From Colwellia sp. C2M11 (GTDB lineage: Bacteria; Pseudomonadota; Gammaproteobacteria; Enterobacterales; Alteromonadaceae), in contig NZ_JAHKQD010000053.1 in assembly GCF_018860915.1 (NCBI RefSeq), positions 62,001 through 126,000 on the forward strand: a DNA stretch of 64,000 nucleotides, written 5' to 3'. Shown in pieces: positions 18,761 to 27,526 of the stretch. The translations under genes and the position numbers were made by a program. The notes below the pieces were generated by a model. That model was not told the DNA's origin and did no database searches. It saw only the letters and a list, made by a program, of their open reading frames with translations. The first letter of the stretch is position 1. Each line of letters opens with the position of its first letter.

Positions 18761-20032
18761 ATGTTTTTCCACTTTACAGGTAAGTCTTCTATCTTCGTTT
18801 CGCTTTTAGTGCTCTTGTTATCAGCTTGCTCTTCTAATCCCAAATTAATGCCAACACCAAATGTATTTATAAATACGCCATACTCAGAAAAGGATATCCC
18901 AGAGGCGCTACGTGAAACCGGTATGGAGCTGATATATGTTACTGATCGAGGCACCTCCCCGAAAAAAAATATAAAATATGATGCCAGTCGCTCATCATCG
19001 ATTGCTTACGGTGTTGCCAAAGTAAATTTTGGCGATAAATCACTACCGTGGAATGAATTACTAGTACAAAGTAATCTTCAAGAGCGCTCTACCGACTTAA
19101 CTTATGTTTTAGAGCAAGTAGACGAGCAAGGACGTTTTCCTTTATCCCCTTATAAATTTAAAATCATAGAAGATCGACTTCAAATTGATGAAGAGATTCT
19201 AGAGAAAAAGTCTTTTCATGAAAATCAACTCAACCGCCAGATTAACCAGCGCTTAAAAAACAGTGCAAATAAAGATGTGGTTTTATTTGTACATGGCTTT
19301 AATAACACCTTTAACGAATCCGTATTTACCCTTGCAGGTATTTGGCACTTTATGAAACGACAGGGTGTGCCTGTGGTATATTCTTGGCCTGCTGCGGCCA
19401 AAGGTTTTAATGCCTACTTTGCAGATAAAGAATCAGGGCAATTTACTATTTTTCATTTAAAAGAAACCTTACGACTACTCTTTAAAAATCCTGAAATAGA
19501 AAAAATTCATATCATTGCTCATAGCCGTGGTACAGATGTAGTCACCACAACGTTACGAGAACTAATAATAGAAAATAGAGCCAGTGGTGGAAACCCAAGA
19601 AAAGACTTACGTATTGAAAACTTAATTTTAGCGGCTCCCGATTTAGATTTTGGTATTATCAAACAAAGATTAATGGCTGAACAATTTGGACCTGCATTTG
19701 GAAAAATCACTATTTACACCTCTCAAGAAGATAGCGCCTTAGGCATTTCTCAATGGTTAACAAATGGCTTGAGTTTTGGACGATTAAATACAAAAGATGT
19801 TAATAAAAATGAGCAAAACATCTTTAATTCTGTTGGCAATGTTAGTTTAATTAAAGTACCAAAATCAGGTGGTTTAATCGGACATGATTATTTTCATAGT
19901 AACCCTGCGGTTAGCTCTGATCTTATTAACCTGATTTTATACAATGCAGCACCAGGATCAAAAAAGCGACCATTGAAAAAGTTAGAAAATAACTTCTGGT
20001 CGCTCGGTTTTGATTATTTAATTAATAAATAA
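18761..20032 (+). CDS. Alpha/beta-hydrolase lipoprotein (DUF900 type)
   Basis: A 423-aa lipoprotein with lipobox LSAC near residue 23 and an AAGGA ribosome site. The body is an alpha/beta hydrolase of the DUF900 group. The oxyanion region is VVLFVHGFNNTFNES (about 170-185), the nucleophile elbow is AHSRG with its Ser near residue 252, and candidate acid and His lie in APDLDFG and GLIGHDYFHS. The enzyme is presumably anchored in the outer or inner membrane facing the periplasm. The substrate is unknown; an ester or lipid is likely. It is convergent with the amidohydrolase lipoprotein, only 16 bp apart. Confidence 0.82.
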   Translation: MFFHFTGKSSIFVSLLVLLLSACSSNPKLMPTPNVFINTPYSEKDIPEALRETGMELIYVTDRGTSPKKNIKYDASRSSSIAYGVAKVNFGDKSLPWNELLVQSNLQERSTDLTYVLEQVDEQGRFPLSPYKFKIIEDRLQIDEEILEKKSFHENQLNRQINQRLKNSANKDVVLFVHGFNNTFNESVFTLAGIWHFMKRQGVPVVYSWPAAAKGFNAYFADKESGQFTIFHLKETLRLLFKNPEIEKIHIIAHSRGTDVVTTTLRELIIENRASGGNPRKDLRIENLILAAPDLDFGIIKQRLMAEQFGPAFGKITIYTSQEDSALGISQWLTNGLSFGRLNTKDVNKNEQNIFNSVGNVSLIKVPKSGGLIGHDYFHSNPAVSSDLINLILYNAAPGSKKRPLKKLENNFWSLGFDYLINK

Positions 20033-20048
20033 GTATTTTGACGAACTA

Positions 20049-21470
20049 TCAATTATTAGCAAGTTGCTTGGCTTGCGCTTTTAATTGCGCCAAATCAGCT
20101 TGATCATAATAACGATTATGTGAAACAACTCCAGTAAGTTTTTGCGTATTACGCACATCAATTAACGGGTTATCACTTAAGAAAATAATATCAGCTGTTT
20201 TACCTTTACTCAATTCGCCAAACTGTTCACTTTTACCTAAAAACTTAGGGCCGGCAAGCGTAGCTGATTGTAAAGTTTGTAAAGGTGTTAAACCATAGTC
20301 ACTAAAAATAGCTAGCTCCTGATGAAGTGATATGCCAGGGTAAATATAAGAATTTAAAAAGCCAGCATCAGTACCTGCAATAATGGACACACCTGCCTGT
20401 TGTGCCAACACAAGTAATTGAGCTGTTTTTATAAAACGTTCTTTACGTTGTTTTATTTGCTCAGGAGTATCTTTATTAGCTCTATCGACACGCCATTGAT
20501 AAGTCGCTTTAAGCCCTTCACCAAGATAATTTAAAAATTCATCATTTTGGTGGTTATCTTCATCAATATAAGCGATAACTTGTCCACCAATTAAGGTTGG
20601 TACAACCGCTGTATTATTGTTAGCGAGTACTGCGTACTTACTTAATGCAGTTTTTTTATCAATATTTTCCGTAATGATAGGTAAAGCACTACGGTAACTA
20701 AGCTCACCTGAAGCTACTTTTTTTGAGATTTCAGGCTCATTAATAGCTGCTGCTTTTAATAAGTAGGTCATATGTTCTATGGCATCTAATCCGGCATTAG
20801 AAACATCGGTAACTGATAATGAAAAAGGAATATGTCCCGATATTTGGTAACCACGTTTCTTAACTTCTTTAACCGCTTTTAAATAAAGTGCTGGTGTTAA
20901 CGCACTATCGGTAATTTTGATAAAGTCGACATTCATCTCATCAAGGCTATCAATCGCCGCATTCATTTCTTCAACTGTTTCTACTTCAAGATCACCCGGC
21001 CAAATAGAATCTTTACCCTCAAGTTTTGGTCCTGAAGTGTAAATGGTTGGACCAACTAACTGGTTGTTATTTACTTGCTCACGCCAGCTTAACACTGACT
21101 CACTTAAATCAGCAGCAGCATCTCGAACAGTGGTAATACCGTAAGCAATATACAATGGTAAAAGCTGTTTATTCTCTGCAATTAACTCTTTACCACCACC
21201 AAAATGTACATGCATATCCCACAAGCCAGGCATAATAAATTGATCATTAGCATCAATATGCTGCTCAACAATATAATTATTTTTTAGTGAATGACTACTG
21301 CGTTCAATAATCACACCATCACGAATAGCTAATGACTGTTCTTTATTTAGTTCACCTGTTTTTACATCAACAATAGTGGCATTACTAATCACAATATCAG
21401 CGTGTTCTGTGGGTTTAGTGACACAAGCACTAAGTAGCAAACAAGTTGACAATAAAAGTGTATATTTCAT
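20049..21470 (-). CDS. Amidohydrolase-family lipoprotein
   Basis: A 473-aa metal-dependent hydrolase with a lipoprotein signal (LSAC near residue 16). The amidohydrolase metal site is visible as MPGLWDMHVHFGGGK (His-x-His, near 85). Further ligands are likely in KITDS, ISGHIPF and DAIEHMTYL, and the last Asp is in IIAGTDAGF (near 385). The C-terminal strand GKTADIIFLSDNPL is typical of the imidazolonepropionase/prolidase-like subgroup. It is an extracytoplasmic enzyme, possibly a Xaa-Pro dipeptidase or other cyclic amidase; the substrate cannot be fixed from sequence. Confidence 0.85.
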   Translation of the reverse strand: MKYTLLLSTCLLLSACVTKPTEHADIVISNATIVDVKTGELNKEQSLAIRDGVIIERSSHSLKNNYIVEQHIDANDQFIMPGLWDMHVHFGGGKELIAENKQLLPLYIAYGITTVRDAAADLSESVLSWREQVNNNQLVGPTIYTSGPKLEGKDSIWPGDLEVETVEEMNAAIDSLDEMNVDFIKITDSALTPALYLKAVKEVKKRGYQISGHIPFSLSVTDVSNAGLDAIEHMTYLLKAAAINEPEISKKVASGELSYRSALPIITENIDKKTALSKYAVLANNNTAVVPTLIGGQVIAYIDEDNHQNDEFLNYLGEGLKATYQWRVDRANKDTPEQIKQRKERFIKTAQLLVLAQQAGVSIIAGTDAGFLNSYIYPGISLHQELAIFSDYGLTPLQTLQSATLAGPKFLGKSEQFGELSKGKTADIIFLSDNPLIDVRNTQKLTGVVSHNRYYDQADLAQLKAQAKQLANN

Positions 21471-21615
21471 ATTTTTATCCTAAATTTTTTTATTTAGATT
21501 ATCACAATCATAAACGGTAACTAGTGGCTTTGAGTTAAAAGGTAAAAAAGATAGGATGACTGTTATAAGCTGTTGACTGCTAAAACAAATATTTCCTTTT
21601 TACTGTTCAGTTTTT

Positions 21616-22527
21616 TTAATATTCATTGGCTACTTTTATGTTTTTCACCAAAAAGTCTACAGCCGCTTTTACTTTGGGTACTAAGTAGCGCTGTTTTTGA
21701 TACAACAAATACACTGCAAAGTCAGAATTTTGCGTGATCGCTAATTCATGCTCAAACTTAAGTTCTTGTAACTGCCCTGATTCTAAAAGTGAAGCGAGTG
21801 CCCATCGCGTTGACATAAGAATACCTTCACCATTACAGGCCTTTCTTGCTAACCAAGGACCGTTGTTTGAAATGGCTACAGCGGGCCCAGATACATCATG
21901 CCATTGACCATCCATTTTACATAACCAGGGTGTTGGTCCTGCTGGTGTTTTGAAATAAAGCCCTTTATGCTCTTTAAGCTCCATTACATTGTTAGGCATG
22001 CCGTACTTATCTAAATAACTTGGTGAAGCAACAGGAATAAAGCCATTTTCCATTAATCGTATTGCTAAAACTCGCTCATTTGGCGCATAACCACCGCGAA
22101 TTGCAATATCGACATCATCACGTCCAAGTGTTGATAATTCGTCGCTCAAACTAACATCTAGAACAATTTCAGGATATAACTTACTGAATTCGTCTAACAA
22201 AGGTAGTAATATTTTATCACCAAAGCCTACCATCGAACTGATACGTAAACGTCCCATTGGCGTTGTTTGATAGCTACGCACAGTTTCATTACTTTGTGCT
22301 AGTTGATTCAATATTTGCTGTACATCTTTATAATATATTTGTCCTACTTCTGTTAGTTTAACAATTCGGGTGGATCGTTTTAACAAAGTGGCTCCTAAAC
22401 TCTTTTCTAAATCAGCCACACGTCTAGATAATGATGATGGAGGCACATTAAAAACCTTTGCTGCTTTAGTAAAGCTACCCGTTTCAACGACTGTACTGAA
22501 ATAGCGTATTGCACGAAGTTGATCCAA
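21616..22527 (-). CDS. LysR-family transcriptional regulator
   Basis: A 303-aa LysR regulator. Its N-terminal helix-turn-helix (residues about 17-42) is GSFTKAAKVFNVPPSSLSRR, and a substrate-binding domain follows (about 90-295). It closely resembles the AaeR/DsdC-like subgroup that regulates adjacent divergent oxidoreductase or transferase genes. It diverges from the GST gene, and the 213-bp gap contains an inverted repeat at 22553 suited to LysR binding. It therefore probably controls the GST and quinone-reductase-like genes. Confidence 0.9.
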   Translation of the reverse strand: MDQLRAIRYFSTVVETGSFTKAAKVFNVPPSSLSRRVADLEKSLGATLLKRSTRIVKLTEVGQIYYKDVQQILNQLAQSNETVRSYQTTPMGRLRISSMVGFGDKILLPLLDEFSKLYPEIVLDVSLSDELSTLGRDDVDIAIRGGYAPNERVLAIRLMENGFIPVASPSYLDKYGMPNNVMELKEHKGLYFKTPAGPTPWLCKMDGQWHDVSGPAVAISNNGPWLARKACNGEGILMSTRWALASLLESGQLQELKFEHELAITQNSDFAVYLLYQKQRYLVPKVKAAVDFLVKNIKVANEY

Positions 22528-22552
22528 CTTTTTTCTCCATAAATAATTTTTG

Positions 22553-22580
22553 CACTATTATTGTCTTTAAAGCAATAGTG
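22553..22580. promoter_or_regulatory. Candidate LysR binding site
   Basis: The inverted repeat CACTATT-N14-AATAGTG lies 26 bp upstream of the LysR start, in the gap shared with the divergent GST gene. LysR operators are usually interrupted dyads in such divergent regions. No second site is obvious. Confidence 0.45.
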
Positions 22581-22740
22581 ATTGGTATTTTCACCTATAT
22601 ATCATCATATTTAAATAGGTAATAATAGATTTTAAGTTAAACATTGCAAACTAACGCCGTTGCAATGTTTTAAATACAGACGCTTTAATTGCACTTTGCG
22701 CAATTAGAAAATTTTCACGTTAATGATGGAATACTGACTT

Positions 22741-23421
22741 ATGATTACTCTGCACGGTTTTGCCGCTAGCAACTATTACAACCTAGTGAAACATGTACTT
22801 CTATACAAAAACCTGCCATTTAAAGAACACCTTGTTTATGGGGGTAGTGACGAGTTACTGGCAATCAGTCCAGCCGGAAAAGTACCAGTTATAACAACAA
22901 CTGAAGGTCTTAACATTTCCGAGTCGAGCGTTATTTGTGATTTTATCGAAGATACTTACCCAACCACAGCACTATACCCTAAAGAGGCTAGTGAACGTGC
23001 GGTTGTTCGTCAAATTATGAAAATAGCAGAGCTTTATTTTGAATTACCAAGCAGACGACTTATTCCTTATGCACTGTCAGGCACCGATGCGCCTGAATCA
23101 GTTAAAACTGAAGTTCGCCAAGTATTAAAACACCGTGGAATTAGCGCCTTAAGCCGCTTGTGTAAATTTTCCCCTTGGATTGCAGGTGAACAATTTACCA
23201 TGGCTGACATTTATGTTTATTACGTCAACACCATTGTTAACACTTTTGCTACTAGTCAACTTGAATGGGATGTACTTGCAGAAGTCGCTGAAATGAAAGA
23301 ATGGAACAATAAAATGAGCCAATTAACTATTTCTCAAAAAGTAGAGGCCGACCGCCTAGCAAATATGCCTGAGTTTATCGAAAAAGTGACCGCTCAAATT
23401 AAAGCAGCTAATGCGAGATAG
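22741..23421 (+). CDS. Glutathione S-transferase family protein
   Basis: A 226-aa protein with an N-terminal thioredoxin-like domain. It begins MITLHGFAASNYYNLVKHVL, with the cis-Pro segment GKVPVI and the glutathione-contact ES motif in LNISESSVICDFIEDTYP near residue 62. An all-helical C-terminal domain follows (about 88-220) with SPWIAGEQFTMADIY. It is probably cytosolic and transfers glutathione to electrophiles. It precedes a quinone-reductase-like gene by 119 bp, and the LysR gene is divergent, so the trio looks like an inducible detoxification unit. Confidence 0.88.
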   Translation: MITLHGFAASNYYNLVKHVLLYKNLPFKEHLVYGGSDELLAISPAGKVPVITTTEGLNISESSVICDFIEDTYPTTALYPKEASERAVVRQIMKIAELYFELPSRRLIPYALSGTDAPESVKTEVRQVLKHRGISALSRLCKFSPWIAGEQFTMADIYVYYVNTIVNTFATSQLEWDVLAEVAEMKEWNNKMSQLTISQKVEADRLANMPEFIEKVTAQIKAANAR

Positions 23422-23540
23422 CAGTAATTTATAAAAATTAATAGCATTATCGCTACCAATAGATTCAAAAAAGTAACAAAACACAATCAATAGCAACAAG
23501 GTTATTGATTCTAAATTTATAATTTGCAGGAGCAAAACTC

Positions 23541-24668
23541 ATGACAAAATCAAATATTCAGCTTACTTCAACAATCAGTGAAGACAATAAATTAACATTA
23601 GCGCTACAAGACTTAGAAATACCACAACCAGGTGCTGATGAAGTCGTTATTCGCGTAGAAGCTGCACCATTAAATCCATCAGACTTAGCTGTGCTGTTCA
23701 GCGTCGCTGATATGTCAACAGCGAAACAATCAGGCACAGAGCAAAGCCCAGCAATTACTGCTGACGTCCCAGCTAAGTTTATGCCTGCAGTTAAAACCCG
23801 TGTAGGTAAAGCAACCCCCGTTGGTAATGAAGGTGCAGGAACCGTGGTAGCAGCCGGCTCTTCTCCTGCGGCACAAGCATTAATGGGTAAAACAGTTGCG
23901 GTTATTGGTGGTGGCACTTATCGTCAATATTTATGTGCTAATGTTCAAAGCTGCTTAGTGTTAAAAGAAGGGACTACAGCTAAAGAAGGTGCATCTTCTT
24001 TTGTTAACCCTCTTACGGCATTAGCTATGGTTGAAACCATGCGTGCTGAAGGTCATAAGGCAATCGTTCATGCAGCAGCAGCATCGAGTCTTGGACAAAT
24101 GTTGAATCGCATTTGTATTGCTGATGGTGTTGATTTAATCAATATTGTGCGTAAAGCTGAGCAAGAAACCTTGTTGCGTGATATGGGTGCAAAATATGTG
24201 ATTAACTCAAGCAGCGAAACTTTCCTTGCTGACTTAACTGCAGCAATTATTGAAACAGGTGCAACCATTGCATTCGACCCAATTGGTGGCGGGAAATTAA
24301 CAAGTGACATCCTTAATTGTATGGAAGTTGCTGCGTCTCGTGATATGACAGAACATAGCGTATACGGCTCAGATACTTTTAAACAAGTTTACATTTATGG
24401 TGCATTAGATCGTGGCCCTATTACCTTAAATCGTAACTTCGGTTTTGCTTGGGCTGTTAATGGATTCTTATTATTCAATGCACTAGGTAAACTAGGCACT
24501 AAAACAGTGATGGGGATGCGTAAACGTGTTGCCGATGAAATCACCACAACATTTGCTAGCAAATATACACATGAAGTTTCATTGGCAGAAGCACTACAAT
24601 TAAAATCGATAGCAGCTTACTCGAAACAAGCCACTGGTGAGAAGTACTTGATTACGCCTCAAAAGTAA
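23541..24668 (+). CDS. MDR-family oxidoreductase (quinone reductase-like)
   Basis: A 375-aa medium-chain dehydrogenase/reductase. The N-terminal GroES-like domain (about 20-140) includes VIRVEAAPLNPSDLAVL and NEGAGTVVAAGS. The Rossmann part follows with an AAASSLGQMLNRI nucleotide-binding loop. The catalytic Cys/His zinc ligands of alcohol dehydrogenases are absent, placing it with zinc-independent quinone or enoyl reductases. An insertion of about 25 residues (around 50-75) separates the first strands. A GCAGGAGC ribosome site precedes the ATG. It probably acts with the upstream GST against quinones or enals. Confidence 0.85.
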   Translation: MTKSNIQLTSTISEDNKLTLALQDLEIPQPGADEVVIRVEAAPLNPSDLAVLFSVADMSTAKQSGTEQSPAITADVPAKFMPAVKTRVGKATPVGNEGAGTVVAAGSSPAAQALMGKTVAVIGGGTYRQYLCANVQSCLVLKEGTTAKEGASSFVNPLTALAMVETMRAEGHKAIVHAAAASSLGQMLNRICIADGVDLINIVRKAEQETLLRDMGAKYVINSSSETFLADLTAAIIETGATIAFDPIGGGKLTSDILNCMEVAASRDMTEHSVYGSDTFKQVYIYGALDRGPITLNRNFGFAWAVNGFLLFNALGKLGTKTVMGMRKRVADEITTTFASKYTHEVSLAEALQLKSIAAYSKQATGEKYLITPQK

Positions 24669-24735
24669 TTGTCGAACAAGAATCATCAGCAATAAAAAGT
24701 AACAAAATCTTAGCCGATTAATTTATATGTTAAGC

Positions 24736-24770
24736 AAAAAGCAGATACTTGTAGCAGTATCTGCTTTTTT
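24736..24770 (+). terminator. Rho-independent terminator
   Basis: A perfect stem GCAGATACT / AGTATCTGC with loop TGTAGC is preceded by an A-run and followed by six T. It sits about 70 bp after the MDR gene and closes the GST-MDR unit. Confidence 0.9.
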
Positions 24771-24793
24771 ATTAACTGATTTATACCCCAATC

Positions 24794-24832
24794 TGTCATC
24801 CCGATTTTATTCAACCACATGCACGGAATTCC
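24794..24832. repeat. Repeat fragment related to the 50.5-kb repeats
   Basis: The stretch containing GATTTTATTCAACCACATGC closely resembles the reverse complement of 50525-50555 (GGTTTTATTCAACCATACGC), including the flanking GGAATTCC/GGGATTCC. It is probably a degenerate member of a dispersed non-coding repeat. Confidence 0.5.
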
Positions 24833-24940
24833 GATCAAGTAACCTAATCAATGATAAAATTGAAAACCACTGTATGAGCAAGCCCCCTTTACTTTTACGT
24901 TTAAAATCTATTAATCGTGACAGTGTTTTTTGAACTATTC

Positions 24941-25732
24941 CTACATAAAAACCACTGGGGATGCAGCATTTTTTAGAATGGAAACAACGCTCCAAGCTGC
25001 AATAGCATAATCACCTGACTTAATCGTTAAATCTAACGCAACATTATCGCCTTTCACTTCAATCCTATAATCATCGCCAGTAAAGTTAGGCACGGCGTCA
25101 ATATTAAATTTAGTCGCTTCGGGCCCAGCGCTCGCTAGTGAGGTGGCATAAATCACATTAAAAACATAAGGAAAAACCTCAACAATTTGCTTCGCTGTGC
25201 CCGTAAAAACTCTTTCTTGCTCAGTGATCTTCATCAAGCCATCTTTATAAAAAGGTGTTCGAGCAATAAAGCCAGGTGATTTTTTAGATGTTATAATCAC
25301 ATCAATCGGTGTGGCACTCATCAATGCAGCTGTTTGAAGAAGGTTAAACCCTCCCGTTGCACCACCAGCAATATAGATTTTAGTATTATTGTCTGCAGCA
25401 ACTTTTACAGCCCTTTGATATAACTCAACATCTGCAAATGCTGCCGTAGATAAAACAATAATATGTGCACCATCTGCTAATATTCTTTCAGTATAATCAA
25501 TGACGGACTCAGCTGATGCAGCTTCTGCAACAAATTCAGGTTTTAACTCCATCAACCCATCAATATCGGTACAAGGTTTACAATTAAAATAATCAGCAAA
25601 TTGTTTTGTTCTGATTGGATTTCGACCTAATACTGCAATCAGCTCATATTCAGGAAGAGCCCCCTCTTTTATTGCTTGAGCAATAGTTTGACTTAAATAA
25701 CCACAGCCTATTAGTGCTAACTTCTTTTTCAT
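24941..25732 (-). CDS. Aspartate dehydrogenase-like protein (DUF108/NadX type)
   Basis: A 263-aa NAD(P)-dependent dehydrogenase. The Rossmann motif is LIGCGYLSQTIAQAI at the start. Further motifs are EAASAESVIDY (about 68-78), an IAGGATGGFNLL loop, and a C-terminal aspartate-dehydrogenase domain with FNVIYATSLASAGPEATKF. The family oxidises or reductively aminates L-aspartate/oxaloacetate. Here the conserved surroundings differ somewhat (YATSLASAG in place of NVAATLALAG), so specificity may have shifted. It is not next to nadA or nadB, which argues against a role in NAD synthesis. It is followed downstream by the GST cluster and preceded by an EamA transporter. Confidence 0.75.
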   Translation of the reverse strand: MKKKLALIGCGYLSQTIAQAIKEGALPEYELIAVLGRNPIRTKQFADYFNCKPCTDIDGLMELKPEFVAEAASAESVIDYTERILADGAHIIVLSTAAFADVELYQRAVKVAADNNTKIYIAGGATGGFNLLQTAALMSATPIDVIITSKKSPGFIARTPFYKDGLMKITEQERVFTGTAKQIVEVFPYVFNVIYATSLASAGPEATKFNIDAVPNFTGDDYRIEVKGDNVALDLTIKSGDYAIAAWSVVSILKNAASPVVFM

Positions 25733-26013
25733 TTTTAATACTCCTCTTTGTTAATGATTTATTTGCCACCAAGCTAAACATTCACACAATGATGTATGCA
25801 TTGCGAGATTATTATTGTGCTCAAAGCGCCTCGATTAGCTTTCATGATTAGCAAAATGAAAGTAAAAATTGATATGATTTTCACAATAAAGAGAACCCAT
25901 TATTGTGTAAGATTATTGATGGACATACACGGCGACACTTTGTTGAAAGTACCGCAGTGTATTTTATGATTTTGTTCAGCTGCTTTATTATTGTTTAATC
26001 GGTAAAATTATTG

Positions 26014-26886
26014 CTAATAACTCAACCTCAGCACAATAACGCCTATAAAAGCAGTTATTAACCCGAGCAACTCTTGTCGAGTAAAAGACTCTTTTAAAAT
26101 AATACGAGAATAAAGCAAAATAATTAAAATATTCATGCCTGAAATAGCAGAGACTAATCCGGTATTGCCGATGGCAAAAGCTGATATTATTGCAACCATA
26201 CCCGCGACGTTAGACAAACCAATAAGCAACCCACAAGAAAATGTTTTTATTTCTGACCAATCTGACTGAGTATTATGCGGATCAACAACACCCGTTTTAC
26301 GTTTTACTATCCAATTCATAGCAAAAAGAAAACTACCAAAACCAAACATTGACGTTAAGGTTGCAAAAGTATCTGCTTCAAGCAAGGTTGACTGCTTGCC
26401 TAATAAGTCATTAAAGGCGAAGAATAAAGCCGCAAGTAATCCCCATTGCGCACCTTGTAAATTTGTTAAAGAAATATCGTTAGAATAGCGAATAATATAC
26501 AAGCCACCAAAAATAATAAAAAAACCAAGTAACTGAAGTGACGTTAACGTTTCACTCCACAACAAAAAGGCAAATGCCAGTACAAATAAAGGTGTTAACC
26601 CTGACAAAACACTAATGAGAGAGGCCTTACCAACTGAAAAGCCTTTATGCAAAAAAGCATTAGCGGCAAAAGAGCCAAAACCCAATGCCAAACCAACAAC
26701 TACATCTGCCCAACCATACCATTGCTGATCTAATAAAATCACGCCTGAAATACTGATAATAAAGCCAACAAAAAACACACCAAATAATAATAAATTACGA
26801 TTAAGTTTCTTCTGTGATGTCCATTGATACATTATTCCTCGGGCACCGAAAAAAACGGTCGCGAGTAATGCAAAAATTATCCACAT
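26014..26886 (-). CDS. EamA/DMT-family transporter
   Basis: A 290-aa integral membrane protein with about ten hydrophobic helices arranged as two EamA halves. The second half begins around residue 145 (GAQWGLLAALFFAFNDLLGK). The N-terminus MWIIFALLATVFFGARG and the repeat-end motifs GFFIIFGGLYIIRY and LLGLITAFIGVIVL are typical of drug/metabolite exporters. Substrate unknown. It lies 281 bp upstream of the aspartate-dehydrogenase-like gene on the same strand, so co-transcription is possible but not certain. Confidence 0.87.
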   Translation of the reverse strand: MWIIFALLATVFFGARGIMYQWTSQKKLNRNLLLFGVFFVGFIISISGVILLDQQWYGWADVVVGLALGFGSFAANAFLHKGFSVGKASLISVLSGLTPLFVLAFAFLLWSETLTSLQLLGFFIIFGGLYIIRYSNDISLTNLQGAQWGLLAALFFAFNDLLGKQSTLLEADTFATLTSMFGFGSFLFAMNWIVKRKTGVVDPHNTQSDWSEIKTFSCGLLIGLSNVAGMVAIISAFAIGNTGLVSAISGMNILIILLYSRIILKESFTRQELLGLITAFIGVIVLRLSY

Positions 26887-27466
26887 AATAAATTGATTCC
26901 TTTAAAAAATTAAATTGAAGTAATACTTCTTTTAAATTGCTGACGTAAAATTACATAACTAACACCAACGCTGACATTACACTTAGTTTTACAAATTGAT
27001 AATCCATACACTATCCATCTAAGTGTTAATTACCTCACCATACCATGCAGTTTATGATGCAGCTAAACGAGTGCAGCCATAGGCGTAATTCAAACGAAGC
27101 TAGTATAGTCACTTTCTTCATATTATAAATAAGCACATATGGCACAATACATTGCATAAGTGGTATTTACCTCCATTCTCTCTTTGTCATCCAAAGAGTT
27201 ATGTTGAATCTACTATTTCATCATGGTGTAAACTCACATTTCTTACCAATTTGTGTTGGTATTAATATAATTCGTTAAAATAATGCTAGTGGCAATTGGT
27301 GTAACATTTTTTAACAAATGAATTAATTTATACAAAGCGGTAATTTGCAGCATAAAATAGCGTAACTTCAGTGATTTCATAGCCATGTTTCTTTCAACAT
27401 CAATTTCAGCATTCTTAAAATTTTATAATCACATAAAAATAACAGTTATAACTTTACCATTTCGTT
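26887..27466. other. Divergent intergenic region (EamA / iron operon)
   Basis: About 580 bp without a convincing ORF. It contains a small dyad TACCAA-N6-TTGGTA at 27244-27261 and AT-rich stretches. The right end carries the promoter and Fur-like box of the iron-transport operon. No RNA gene is recognised. Confidence 0.45.
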
Positions 27467-27485
27467 GAGAATAAGTATCATTTGC
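27467..27485. promoter_or_regulatory. Candidate Fur box
   Basis: The 19-mer GAGAATAAGTATCATTTGC matches 13 of 19 positions of the classical Fur consensus (GATAATGATAATCATTATC), including the AGTATCATT core. It ends 41 bp before the ATG of the first gene of the ferric-iron ABC operon, a position suited to iron-dependent repression. Confidence 0.55.
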
Positions 27486-27526
27486 ATAATTATTCTATTA
27501 ACTCTACACAAAGGAAAGCAATTCAA

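Noticed and set aside
23558-23917. Minus-strand ORF of 119 codons
   Set aside because: It lies antisense within the quinone-reductase-like gene, is low-complexity Ala/Thr-rich, and has no independent support.
24727-24933. Small plus-strand ORF of 68 codons
   Set aside because: Its first third is the terminator hairpin of the MDR gene and the rest covers the repeat fragment, so it is unlikely to be a gene.
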